A DNA stretch of 33,653 nucleotides. Origin: an uncultured Collinsella sp. GTDB taxonomy: Bacteria > Actinomycetota > Coriobacteriia > Coriobacteriales > Coriobacteriaceae. Where the stretch lies: assembly GCA_902490365.1 (NCBI GenBank), contig CABUDQ010000022.1, forward strand, positions 1 to 33,653, given 5' to 3'. The notes beneath the pieces were generated by a model. It saw only the letters and a list, made by a program, of their open reading frames with translations. It ran no database searches and was not told the DNA's origin. Of this stretch, positions 16,218 through 25,475 are shown one piece after another (position 1 is the first letter of the stretch; the number at the start of each line of letters is the position of its first letter). A program made the translations under genes and the position numbers.

Positions 16218-16700
16218 TTAGCGCAGCAGCTCGGTGAGGTTGCGTTTAAAGCGGGCGCGGTCTTCGCTGGTAAATGCCGCCGGCCCGCGAGTGCGTCCGC
16301 CGGCGCGGCGCACCTTCTTTTCCTCGTGGCGAATAAACAGCTGCATGTCGATGGTTGCTTTGTCGTAGACGCGCCCGCGCACACCGATAGCGGCGGCATC
16401 GCGCCCGAGCACCATGCTCGCCAAGCCAATGTCCTGCGTCACGACCACGTCGCTCGCCTGCAGGCGTTCGACAATGGCAAAGTCGGCGCTGTCGGCGCCC
16501 ACGCTCACGTCGAGCGTCGTGACCCAAAAGCCGCGTCGCGCGTGCTCGGTATCGCGCGGGTCGTCGCGGCGAATGTGCCGTTCCAGGTTTTGCGTGCTGT
16601 TGCCGGCGATAACAACGGCGACGCCCGCCCGCCGCGCGCAGTCAATCGACTCGCGCGTGACCGGGCAGGCGTCGGCATCAATAAAGAGCGTTCGCGGCAT
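16218..16700 (-). CDS. YaiI/YqxD family protein (DUF188)
   Basis: 160-aa conserved protein of unknown biochemical role, predicted to have a PIN/NYN-like nuclease fold. Family hallmarks are the N-terminal LFIDADACPV (Asp8 and Asp10), VTTLDVSVGADSADFAIVERLQASDVVVTQDIGLA, and the C-terminal GGRTRGPAAFTSEDRARF. The length is normal. It follows the HdeD-like gene directly (the stop of that gene abuts this ATG), so the two form an operon. Confidence 0.92.
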   Translation of the reverse strand: MPRTLFIDADACPVTRESIDCARRAGVAVVIAGNSTQNLERHIRRDDPRDTEHARRGFWVTTLDVSVGADSADFAIVERLQASDVVVTQDIGLASMVLGRDAAAIGVRGRVYDKATIDMQLFIRHEEKKVRRAGGRTRGPAAFTSEDRARFKRNLTELLR

Positions 16701-17303
16701 CTAGTGCACCAGTTTGCCAAATTGAATAGCGCGAACAATCAGCGTTACGCCAAACACCAGCAGCGCGGCGCCGCTAAAGATGACGAGCATCTTGGCCGAC
16801 CACAGCGGATAGATAAACACGAACATGCCGGCGATGATGGAAAGTGCGCCGCTCAGGATGGCGAGGGCGCGGTTGGACGAAAGCTCGGACTCCAGAATGG
16901 ACATGACACCTTCGACAATCCAGCCAAAGCCGGCCACGATAACCACCATCGTGGTGAGCGTCGCGGTCGAGAAGGCCTGGTTGCGCAGGATTATGACGCC
17001 GCCCAAGATAATGAGTAGGTTGGAGATGATGCTCGTCACGCGCCAGCCGGTGGGCAGCAGCGGCTCAAAAATGGCAGTGAACAGTCTGATGGCAGCAGTG
17101 ATTACAAAGTAAAAACCCAGGACGGTCGTCAAAAAGACGAGGGACTTGGCGGGTGCAAAAAGCAGCGCGATGCCAGCAATGAGTGCTAAGACGCCCGTGA
17201 TGGCGTAGATCCAGCGTACGGCCTTGACGGCTTTGCCCGCCATGCTTTTCTCGTCAAATCCAAACTGGCTCGATTTTTGGTCATCGTTCTTAAAGATGCC
17301 CAT
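16701..17303 (-). CDS. HdeD-like / DUF308 membrane protein
   Basis: 200-aa membrane protein with six hydrophobic segments in three pairs. DUF308 proteins resemble HdeD of acid-resistance islands; their function is unclear. The N-terminus is hydrophilic (MGIFKNDDQKSSQFGFDEK) before the first membrane segment near residue 30. The start is well supported by AAAGGAG at ideal spacing. It is first in a two-gene operon with the YaiI/YqxD gene and divergent from the nitroreductase. Confidence 0.82.
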   Translation of the reverse strand: MGIFKNDDQKSSQFGFDEKSMAGKAVKAVRWIYAITGVLALIAGIALLFAPAKSLVFLTTVLGFYFVITAAIRLFTAIFEPLLPTGWRVTSIISNLLIILGGVIILRNQAFSTATLTTMVVIVAGFGWIVEGVMSILESELSSNRALAILSGALSIIAGMFVFIYPLWSAKMLVIFSGAALLVFGVTLIVRAIQFGKLVH

Positions 17304-17491
17304 AATGTCTCCTTTCCGTGCGGCGTAAGCCTTGATCGTTACAACCAGTATCCCCTAAGGGCGCTGACGTATGGGTCGGGGAGGGCGAAACGTAACCCAA
17401 AGGCCCCGAATTGTTTCCGTTGTTCCCCACGTCGCGATTTTCTATTCAACAGGTGTAGAACATTGCAGCCCTGTTCGTTATTGCCTACGTT

Positions 17492-17510
17492 TTAGGTTAG
17501 ATTTTCCTAA
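17492..17510 (+). promoter_or_regulatory. DtxR/IdeR-type iron box before the nitroreductase gene
   Basis: TTAGGTTAGATTTTCCTAA matches the 19-bp DtxR/IdeR consensus (TTAGGTTAGSCTAACCTAA) at about 15 positions, including all of TTAGGTTAG and CCTAA. It lies 28 bases before the ATG, so bound repressor would block transcription. Confidence 0.6.
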
Positions 17511-17538
17511 GGACAATTGGCTTGTATTGGGGGTCCCT

Positions 17539-18210
17539 ATGAACGAAGCAGTTCCCGAGGCACCGTCGAGTGTCGAATCGATGGCAAAGCAAGGTTGCGA
17601 AAAGCTCGGTCTGGAAGCGTTTGATGCGTTGGTCCGTCGTGCCCGTACGTGCCGCCGTTTTGACGAGTCTATGCGCGTGCCGCGCGAGTTTTTGCTTGAG
17701 CTGGCGGAGCTGGCGCACCTGACCCCGTGTGGTGCCAATGCTCAGCGTCTTCGTTTTCATGTGGTGAGCGGTGCCGAGGATTGCGTGCGTGTATTTGATG
17801 AGCTTGCATGGGCCGGCGCGTTTAAGGATTGGCCGGGTCCTGCCGAGGGCGAGCGTCCGACCGGCTATATCGCGATTCTGGCCGAGCGCGCCGTTCCGGG
17901 CAAGCCTGCCGCTCCCATTACCGAGGTCGACACGGGCATTGCCGCGCAGACGATGATGCTCGCCGCCCGCAGCGCCACGCCCGAGGTGGCAGCCTGCATG
18001 TTCAAGGCCTTTACGCCCCGCGCGATCGATGCCATGGGGCTCAATAACGACAAGTATGAGCTCAAGCTGATCATGGCGTTTGGCGTTCCGGCCGAGACAC
18101 AGGTGATCGATGCGATCGATTCCAACCCCGACGGCTCCATCAATTATTGGCGCGACGAGGCGCAGATGCACCACGTACCCAAGCGTCCGCTTGCCGACGT
18201 GCTGCTGTAG
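17539..18210 (+). CDS. Nitroreductase-family flavoprotein
   Basis: FMN-dependent NAD(P)H oxidoreductase fold, 223 aa from the ATG at 17539 (GGGGG upstream). The FMN-phosphate motif RRARTCRRFDES lies near residues 32-43, followed by LAHLTPCGANAQRLRF. A central segment, TGIAAQTMMLAARS, and a C-terminal hydrophobic strand (LIMAFGVP) complete the family pattern. An ATG at 17581 is an alternative start. The substrate is unknown; the upstream iron box suggests expression rises when iron or manganese is scarce, which would fit a ferric or flavin reductase, but this is inference. Confidence 0.85.
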   Translation: MNEAVPEAPSSVESMAKQGCEKLGLEAFDALVRRARTCRRFDESMRVPREFLLELAELAHLTPCGANAQRLRFHVVSGAEDCVRVFDELAWAGAFKDWPGPAEGERPTGYIAILAERAVPGKPAAPITEVDTGIAAQTMMLAARSATPEVAACMFKAFTPRAIDAMGLNNDKYELKLIMAFGVPAETQVIDAIDSNPDGSINYWRDEAQMHHVPKRPLADVLL

Positions 18211-18245
18211 TTGTGCGTCGTTGCGGTGCAATCCGGCGGCAAAAT

Positions 18246-18276
18246 CACCACAAAGGCTCCTGTCCCCTTTGTGGTG
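18246..18276. repeat. Hairpin between nitroreductase and phosphatase genes
   Basis: CACCACAAAGG (18246-18256) pairs perfectly with CCTTTGTGGTG (18266-18276) around a CTCCTGTCC loop. No T-run follows, so it is a weak terminator at best. Confidence 0.6.
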
Positions 18277-18293
18277 GTACGAGGGGAGGGTGT

Positions 18294-18836
18294 GTGGCAG
18301 ATCTGTATTTGGTGCGGCATGGGCAGACTGAGCTCAATGTGCAGAGCATTTTGCAGGGCTGGCACGATTCGCCGCTTACGGCGCGCGGGCGCGAGCAGGC
18401 GCTGACGGCGCGTACGGCGTTTGCGGCGCGTGGCGTGGCCTTTGATCATGTGTATTCCTCGCCGTTGGGCCGGGCGCGGCATACGGCCGAGCTTATCGTT
18501 GGCGAGGGCCGTTCCATTGAGCTGGTCGATGACCTGCGTGAGTGGCATTTTGGCTCGCTGGAGGGCACATCAAATCGCGAGATGCCGCCGCAGCCCTGGG
18601 GCGATTATCCGGTGGCCTTTGGCGGCGAGTCGGAAGTGCAGCTTCAGTCGCGCATGGTCGCGGCGCTGTCCCGCATCATGGCCAGGCCGCAGCACGACTG
18701 CGTGCTGGCGGTTTCCCACGGCTCAGCCTGCCAGGAGTTTCTTGAGTATGTGACTGGCGGGGGAGAGCTGCCCGACAACGGTGCCGTGCTTCATTTTGGC
18801 TATTGCGATGGGGCGTTTTCGCTCTTGGGTTGGTAA
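18294..18836 (+). CDS. Histidine phosphatase (phosphoglycerate-mutase-like), copy 1
   Basis: 180-aa cytosolic phosphatase. The GTG at 18294 is chosen because GAGGGGAGGG precedes it and the protein then starts directly at the family core, ADLYLVRHGQTELN. The catalytic His is in RHG, the second core His in AVSHGSACQEF; REWHFGSLEG carries the acidic residue. It lies 17 bases upstream of a paralogue. Such proteins dephosphorylate sugar phosphates, alpha-ribazole phosphate or other small metabolites; the substrate is not clear here. Confidence 0.85.
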   Translation: MADLYLVRHGQTELNVQSILQGWHDSPLTARGREQALTARTAFAARGVAFDHVYSSPLGRARHTAELIVGEGRSIELVDDLREWHFGSLEGTSNREMPPQPWGDYPVAFGGESEVQLQSRMVAALSRIMARPQHDCVLAVSHGSACQEFLEYVTGGGELPDNGAVLHFGYCDGAFSLLGW

Positions 18837-18853
18837 CGAACGAAAGGACCCCT

Positions 18854-19489
18854 ATGAATAAAGATCTGTATCTGGTCCGTCATGGACAGACGATATTCAA
18901 CCTTAAGCGTATCATTCAGGGGTGGAGTGACTCGCCGCTCACACAGCTGGGCTGCGATCAGGCGGCGCGTGCCGGCATGTTCTTGCGTGCGCGCGGCATT
19001 GAGCCCGACCACGCCTACACCTCTACGCTGCACCGCACCGAACAGACCATCGCCAACCTGTGGTCGGGCATGACGTACGAGCGCCTGGACGGTCTGCGCG
19101 AGTGGTTCTTTGGCGACTTTGAGGCCGAGCGCGTGATGCTTATGCCCGAGCGCCCGTGGCGCGATTTCTATCGCCAGTTTGGCGGTGAGGGCCAGATGCA
19201 GGTGCGCGAGCGCATGGTGACGACGCTGACCGATCTTATGCGACGCCCGGACCATTCGTGCGTGCTCGCGGTGAGCCACGGGTCGGCCATCAAGGAGTTT
19301 TTGGATTACGTGAAGGGCACGGAGGCCGACGAGCGCGAGCGCGTGCCGGGCAACTGCTCGGTGCTGCATTTCGTGTTTGACGATACGACCGATACGTTTG
19401 AACTGGTTGAGATCTTTACGCAGGAAGACTACGCGCGCGAGCTGGGGCTTGAGCCGCTCGTGGCTGCCGCGGGTCCGCAGCGCGGGTAG
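18854..19489 (+). CDS. Histidine phosphatase (phosphoglycerate-mutase-like), copy 2
   Basis: 211 aa from the ATG at 18854, preceded by GAAAGGACC. The core motifs DLYLVRHGQTIFN, the SPLTQLG segment, REWFFGDFEAE and AVSHGSAIKEF align along the full length with the gene just upstream, so the pair arose by tandem duplication and has diverged well. It has a C-terminal extension of about 30 residues beyond copy 1. The two genes are probably one operon, closed by the hairpin at 19536. Confidence 0.87.
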   Translation: MNKDLYLVRHGQTIFNLKRIIQGWSDSPLTQLGCDQAARAGMFLRARGIEPDHAYTSTLHRTEQTIANLWSGMTYERLDGLREWFFGDFEAERVMLMPERPWRDFYRQFGGEGQMQVRERMVTTLTDLMRRPDHSCVLAVSHGSAIKEFLDYVKGTEADERERVPGNCSVLHFVFDDTTDTFELVEIFTQEDYARELGLEPLVAAAGPQRG

Positions 19490-19535
19490 TTTGGGCGTGG
19501 CGGTGCGGGTCGCCGACTTACTTCTCGACGCAAAA

Positions 19536-19572
19536 GGGGCGGAGATGCATGTACCTGCTGCATCTCCGCCCC
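19536..19572. terminator. Bidirectional terminator between convergent genes
   Basis: GGGGCGGAGATGCA (19536-19549) pairs perfectly over 14 bases with TGCATCTCCGCCCC (19559-19572). TGTTTGTTG follows on the plus strand and TTTTG on the minus strand. Confidence 0.85.
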
Positions 19573-19617
19573 CTGTTTGTTGAGCTGCCGATTTTTGTGC
19601 TGGGCGGTCTGGTCTTG

Positions 19618-20301
19618 CTAGAACCGCGCGACCTGGTGCGTGAGCAGACCTGTCGGAACTTGCGGCGCGGCGCCGCTGACCTGCGCGGCGGGGAAGAGCA
19701 CGGCAACGGTAAAGTTGAACGGCTCCTTGCCGGTGTACGTTCCGGCGGCACGGGCCTCATCGGCCAGCAGCTGCGACGCCCCGGTCAGAGCGGCGGCGTA
19801 GGCGGGGTCGTCGGTCAGTGCCGGCTCCGGTGCTTGGTCGAGCATAGCGCGGATGGCCCCGACGGCGTCCTCGCGCTTGACCTCCCACGCGCGGTGCGTA
19901 ATGCCCGCGGGGTCGGTGACGGCGTAGAGCGACGCGCCCTCTTTGGCGGCGCCCAGGATGATATCCATGACGGGCGAGGCCTCGTAGGCGAGCGACACGG
20001 GGCGCGGCTGCACCTTGAGCTCGGCGATCGCGCGCGCGGCGGCGGCCACGTCGGCGCTGCCATCGCCCTTGCCGTCCGCAAGTACACTCGTCGGGCAGAT
20101 CGCCACGACACCCGTCACGCGTCCCGGCTCGCCCGAGCATTCGTACACGTAATACGCCGCACCCGGGTCCTTGAGCATCAGGCCATCGGCAAGGGCTCCG
20201 CGCAGAGCATCGTTGCCGCTCAGGATGCTGCCCATTGCAGGCAGCGCCTCGAGTACGCGGTCCTGAGCCGGGCGGATGCAGGGAAACGGAAGTGCTTTCA
20301 T
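19618..20301 (-). CDS. DUF1015-like conserved protein
   Basis: 227-aa soluble protein beginning MKALPFPCIRPAQDRV, like the KPFKAIRP opening of DUF1015 proteins. The middle (SPVMDIILGAAKEGASLYAVTDPAGITHRAWEV) resembles the DUF1015 region preceding its IADGHHR motif, but the His-His motif itself is not present. Here the corresponding stretch reads DDPAYAAALTGASQLLADEA, and the protein is only about half the usual length. DUF1015 genes often sit beside serA and serC, and those genes lie 3 kb away on the same strand. Assignment is tentative; no catalytic function is proposed. Confidence 0.5.
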   Translation of the reverse strand: MKALPFPCIRPAQDRVLEALPAMGSILSGNDALRGALADGLMLKDPGAAYYVYECSGEPGRVTGVVAICPTSVLADGKGDGSADVAAAARAIAELKVQPRPVSLAYEASPVMDIILGAAKEGASLYAVTDPAGITHRAWEVKREDAVGAIRAMLDQAPEPALTDDPAYAAALTGASQLLADEARAAGTYTGKEPFNFTVAVLFPAAQVSGAAPQVPTGLLTHQVARF

Positions 20302-20340
20302 GGGCGGTCCTAACGCACGAGTCGGTTTGTTCGCGGCTTA

Positions 20341-21561
20341 TTATGCCCCAACTTGGCCGCTCGCGTCCCAGAGCACGTTATCGGCGAGCGCGATTAGCAC
20401 CTGCTGACAACGAACGATATCGGCATGGGGCACATATTCGTTGGGCTTGTGTGCGAGCGCGAGCGACCCGGGACCGTAGCTCATGCAATTGCGGTTGCCT
20501 GTCTTGCCGGCAATGACGGCGGTGTCGGTGTAGCCGGTAAAGAAGCCGACGGTCGTGTCCGCGTCCGTCACGTCATCGGCGGCACGCTTGAGCGCTGCTA
20601 GAAGGGGAGAGTTCGGGTCGCGCTCGATGGCGGGGCGGTCGCCCGTCACGGTGTAGCTGCCATGGCAACCGGGAACGGCGGCTTCGGCGACGGCGATGGC
20701 CTGCTCTACCATGCGCGTCGCGGCGGCCGTATCGGTCGGCGGGGTCAGACGCATGTCGACCCAGACTTTGGCGCGGTCGGGCACGACATAGGGGCGATAT
20801 CCGCCCTCGATTTGGCCAAACGTGATGGTCGAGGACCCCAGTTCATCGTGCGCGGGCAGCGCCACAAACACGCGACGGAGCGAACACACGACCTCGGCCA
20901 TGGCGGCGACGGCATCCGCGCCCTTCCACGGCTGGCTCGCATGCGCCGTTACGCCAGCCATTTCAATCTCGAACCACGTGCGCCCCTTGTGCGCCACCTG
21001 AATCTGTCCGTCGGTGGGTTCGGTGTCCAGCACCCATTCACGCGAGCCGACCCAGCCGGCATCGATCGCGGCCTCTGAGCCGCGCATAAAGTCTTCCTCG
21101 TCGACCGAGCAGATGAGCGAAAAGCCGCGGCGGGGCAACGCGCCATCCGCCGCCACGCGCTCGAGCGTATGGATCAGTGCGGCAATAGCGCAGGCCAGGC
21201 CACCCTTCATATCGCAGGCACCGCGGCCATAGAGTTTATCGTCGCGCACAACCGCCCCAAGCGGTGCGATGTCTGCGTCCCAGCCATCGCCCAAGGTGAC
21301 GGTATCCATGTGGCAGATATAGATCAGTCGCGGCTCGTCGCTTTGGCCCGGCACGGTGACTTTAAGGTTGCGGCGCCCGGGCAGCACTTCGAGCTCCTCA
21401 ATCTGCACGGCATCGAGCGCAGAACTATCAAGTTGTGCCAGCTGCTGCTCAATGAGCCTCTTAATGAAGCGCTCAATTTCATCCTCATACGCGCCCGGGT
21501 CTGAGCTGTCGATCCGCACAAGCTCCTGCGCAAGCCGCCAGGCAAAGTCCTCATCAACCAT
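20341..21561 (-). CDS. M20-family metallopeptidase / deacylase (ArgE/DapE/CPG2 type)
   Basis: 406 aa from the ATG at 21561, with GTGAGG upstream; the 10 codons further upstream in frame are ignored. Zinc ligands appear in CHMDTV, GRGACDMKGG, SVDEEDFMRGSE and the C-terminal KPNEYVPH. The dimerisation (lid) domain starts at about residue 175 (VAHKGRTWFEIEMAGVTAHAS). The enzyme hydrolyses an N-acyl amino acid or small peptide; the family covers acetylornithine deacetylase and succinyl-diaminopimelate desuccinylase, and no neighbouring arginine or lysine genes help to decide. It is divergent from the second DUF559-like gene. Confidence 0.88.
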   Translation of the reverse strand: MVDEDFAWRLAQELVRIDSSDPGAYEDEIERFIKRLIEQQLAQLDSSALDAVQIEELEVLPGRRNLKVTVPGQSDEPRLIYICHMDTVTLGDGWDADIAPLGAVVRDDKLYGRGACDMKGGLACAIAALIHTLERVAADGALPRRGFSLICSVDEEDFMRGSEAAIDAGWVGSREWVLDTEPTDGQIQVAHKGRTWFEIEMAGVTAHASQPWKGADAVAAMAEVVCSLRRVFVALPAHDELGSSTITFGQIEGGYRPYVVPDRAKVWVDMRLTPPTDTAAATRMVEQAIAVAEAAVPGCHGSYTVTGDRPAIERDPNSPLLAALKRAADDVTDADTTVGFFTGYTDTAVIAGKTGNRNCMSYGPGSLALAHKPNEYVPHADIVRCQQVLIALADNVLWDASGQVGA

Positions 21562-21715
21562 ATGCAACCTCACAATCAGTTTGCTTTCCAAGCCGATTGT
21601 AAGCCTCCTGAGAGATCCGCGACGTGGGCGTGGCAGTATTTACCGTTCGCAGGCCGAGCCAGCGCGTTTGCCGTCCGAGCGGGTTTACAAGCGACGCAGC
21701 GGGTACGTACCCTTC

Positions 21716-22765
21716 ATGGACGACATGCTGTGCGACATATCTGCCTTTCGGTATCACCGGATACCTCCACAGGTCTTGGCAATAATGCCGGACCTGCCCG
21801 ATTCTGCGGACGATCCGCGCAGGGAGCACCTATGTGAGCATCCGCTCGTCACGCATTTCCTGGGCACCCCGTTACACGTGTTGGCGCAGGGCAGCTGCGG
21901 ACGTAAGGGCGATCGCATTGTCAGGCATGTTTGGAACGGGGAGAGGCCGTTTGATTCCGTGCGGCAGACGGAGTTTGGCCTCGATGTTGCGTCCCCACTC
22001 TTTACCCTGCTGACTCTGGCTTCCTCGGTCTCAAACGAGCGTCTAATCATGTGCATGTATGAGATGTGCGGCACCTTTGCCGTGTGCAAGATTGCGCCTC
22101 AGGTAAAGTCGGCACTTGAGCAGGCATATGGGAGCCGATGGAGTGACGCACGGTCGGGCTGGGAAAACGTAAAGGATGTCTCGGGGAATCCAACGGACTT
22201 GTGGAAACGACCTCCCTTGATCGAGCTCTCTGAGCTTACAGAGTTCGTCGATAAGGTCCGGGGGCTCCGCGGCGCTAAAACGTTCATACGAGCCGCGAAA
22301 TGCATTACGGGGGTGGCAGCATCGCCGCTCGAGGTCCAGGCTTCGATGCTGTTTGGCCTTACGAGGTTGCGCGGCGGCGAAGGGCTGAGCCTCACCAATA
22401 ACGTTGAGATTCGTATGACGCGCAGCGCCCGCCTGATTTCGGGGCTTGATAGGCGCTATGCCGATATCCTGCTGGCAAATAAGGACGGCAGTCGAGAGTG
22501 TCTGGTTGAATGCCAAGGTAAAGCCATTCACGGATCCATTGAATCCAAGATCTCGGACTCCGATCGAACGACGGCCTTGCAAGCCATGGGATATCCCGTC
22601 GTTCTGATGACCTATGGTCAGCTGGCCGACTTCGATGCCTTCCGCGTGGTGATGGAGCTCATCATGTCCTATCTCGATGTGCCGCTGAAAGACAAAACGC
22701 CGCGACAGCAGGAGCTCGAACGGCGGCTTCGTGAGGAGATTTTTATCGATTGGGCGGGAATGTAG
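21716..22765 (+). CDS. DUF559-like protein with predicted nuclease fold, second paralogue
   Basis: 349 aa from the ATG at 21716 (MDDMLCDISAFRYHRIPPQ). The frame is open upstream to 21356, but that part overlaps the divergent M20 gene and is not family-like. The layout matches the protein at 12056-13264: an EMCGTFAV segment, RPPLIELSELTEFV, SPLE (203-206), YADILL (Asp250), VECQG (Glu265), His272 and DRTTALQAMGYPVVLMT. The glutamate motif is VECQG where the other copy has IEYNG. No clear ribosome site is visible. The function is unknown; it may be a nuclease of a defence system or a diverged inactive relative. Confidence 0.62.
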   Translation: MDDMLCDISAFRYHRIPPQVLAIMPDLPDSADDPRREHLCEHPLVTHFLGTPLHVLAQGSCGRKGDRIVRHVWNGERPFDSVRQTEFGLDVASPLFTLLTLASSVSNERLIMCMYEMCGTFAVCKIAPQVKSALEQAYGSRWSDARSGWENVKDVSGNPTDLWKRPPLIELSELTEFVDKVRGLRGAKTFIRAAKCITGVAASPLEVQASMLFGLTRLRGGEGLSLTNNVEIRMTRSARLISGLDRRYADILLANKDGSRECLVECQGKAIHGSIESKISDSDRTTALQAMGYPVVLMTYGQLADFDAFRVVMELIMSYLDVPLKDKTPRQQELERRLREEIFIDWAGM

Positions 22766-23036
22766 TCGCGCGGTGGGTAAACGGTAGCGCGAGCTAGAGT
22801 TCTGGTCGCAAAAAGGCTTCAATTTTGCCTTGGAGGGACCCTAAAAATGCTATCTAGAATAAGTTGTTTCGGAAAATAGACAGTCAACTTACATTCGGCA
22901 CATAGAGACCGATTTTTACCTACTAAAGTCCCTGATAAAGCTGTTTATCAAAGCGGGCGTGCTTAGCGACTGGAGCCTCACTATCGATTATCTGAAAAAA
23001 CTTGTTCTGGGTATCATTTTAAAGACGTCCGGAGCA
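22766..23036. other. AT-rich gene-free stretch
   Basis: About 270 bases between the DUF559-like gene and the serA terminator. Composition is clearly more AT-rich than the surroundings. I see no gene, no strong hairpin and none of the repeats found around the other DUF559-like gene. Confidence 0.5.
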
Positions 23037-23078
23037 ACAAAATCGCCCCCCGTTTCGTGAAAACGGGAGGGGGCGAAT
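23037..23078 (-). terminator. Terminator of serA
   Basis: TCGCCCCC pairs with GGGGGCGA, with CGTTT/AAACG stacked inside, and on the minus strand the stem is followed by TTTTGTTG. It lies about 40 bases beyond the serA stop. Confidence 0.75.
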
Positions 23079-23115
23079 GGGCTTCGTGGTCTGTCTGGCA
23101 GGCTTGGCACCGGCG

Positions 23116-24279
23116 CTATTTAATCACGCGCACGCGATACATCGAGGGAATCTGCTTGAGCGCCTCGATGGTGCTGCTGTCCAGGTGCTCGTCGGTGTCG
23201 AACATGGTGTAGGCGTTCTCGCCAGCGGACTCGTTGGTCATACGCTGCACGTTGGCATTGTCCTTGGCCAGGATGGCCGTGATTTGGCCGATCATGTTGG
23301 GCACGTTGGCGTGCAGGCAGGCAATGCGGCTTGCGGCGCGCGCCTTGCCCATGCTGCAGGCGGGGTAGTTGACGCTGTGCGCGATGTTGCCGTTCTCCAG
23401 GTAATCCTTGAGCTCGCTGATGGCCATGTCGGCGCAGTTGGCCTCGGCCTCGCCGGTGCCGGCGCCCGAGTGCGTGGTGATAAACGTATTGGGCATCTTG
23501 ACGGTCTTGGGCGTGGCAAAGTCGCAGCTAAACCAGCTGAGCTTGCCCGCGCGCAGAGCGGCGTCGACGGCGTCCTCGTCAATGATGGTTTCGCGCGCGT
23601 AGTTGATGAGCACGGCGTCGGGTGCCAGCAGGTTAATCTGCTCGGTGCTGATCATGCCGATGGTGTCGGCCTTGCTGGGCACGTGCACGGTGAGGTAGTC
23701 GCAGCCGCGGCAGAGGTCCTCGAGCGTGCCCACGCGCTGCACCTCGCGGCTCAGCACCCACGCGTGCTCGACGGAAATGAACGGATCGTAGCCGTAGACG
23801 TCCATGCCCAGGTCGACGCAGGCGTTGGCGACCTTGGAGCCCACGTTACCCAGACCGATGACGCCGATCCGCTTGCCCTTGAGCTCGCGGCCCACAAAGG
23901 CCTTCTTGGCCTTTTCGGCGTCGACCTGAATCTCGGGGTCGTCGGCGTTGTCGCGCACCCAGTTCATCGACTGCACCACGCCGCGGCTCGAGAGCACCAG
24001 CATGCCCAGGACGAGCTCCTTGACGGCGTTGCTGTTGGCGCCGGGGGAGTTAAAGACGACGACGCCCTTCTTGGCGTACTCCTCGACGGGGATGTTGTTG
24101 ACGCCGGCGCCGCAGCGGGCGATGGCGCGGATGCCCTCGGGCAGCTCGTAGCCGTGCAGGTCGGTCGAGCGCATCAGGATGGCGTCGGCCTCCTCGGCGG
24201 TGCCTACAAACTCGTAGCCCTTGCCAAACTCGACTTTGCCGTCTTTAGTGATGTCGTCGATGGTCTTAATCTTGCGCAT
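23116..24279 (-). CDS. serA: D-3-phosphoglycerate dehydrogenase with ACT domain
   Basis: Catalyses NAD-dependent oxidation of 3-phosphoglycerate, the first step of serine synthesis. 387 aa, the short form. The Rossmann motif IGVIGLGNVGSKV has its glycines at 142-147. Active-site Arg is in INYARETI, and the catalytic His in TTHSGAGTGEAE. The last ~70 residues form an ACT domain (HANVPNMIGQITAILAKDNAN), the usual site for serine feedback. AAGGAG lies just before the ATG. It follows serC on the same strand after 71 bases. Confidence 0.95.
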   Translation of the reverse strand: MRKIKTIDDITKDGKVEFGKGYEFVGTAEEADAILMRSTDLHGYELPEGIRAIARCGAGVNNIPVEEYAKKGVVVFNSPGANSNAVKELVLGMLVLSSRGVVQSMNWVRDNADDPEIQVDAEKAKKAFVGRELKGKRIGVIGLGNVGSKVANACVDLGMDVYGYDPFISVEHAWVLSREVQRVGTLEDLCRGCDYLTVHVPSKADTIGMISTEQINLLAPDAVLINYARETIIDEDAVDAALRAGKLSWFSCDFATPKTVKMPNTFITTHSGAGTGEAEANCADMAISELKDYLENGNIAHSVNYPACSMGKARAASRIACLHANVPNMIGQITAILAKDNANVQRMTNESAGENAYTMFDTDEHLDSSTIEALKQIPSMYRVRVIK

Positions 24280-24350
24280 GAGAAACTCCTTAGCAGGTTT
24301 TTATCTAAGCAGGGTGGTCTGAGGTGGCTGGTCGGCCCGCGTGTTGCGGG

Positions 24351-25475
<1,125 letters not shown>

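Noticed and set aside
22766..23036. Further copies of the PPTFFELFG repeat next to the second DUF559-like gene
   Set aside because: Searched by eye for GGCCGAA/TTCGGCC cores; only unrelated short matches were found.
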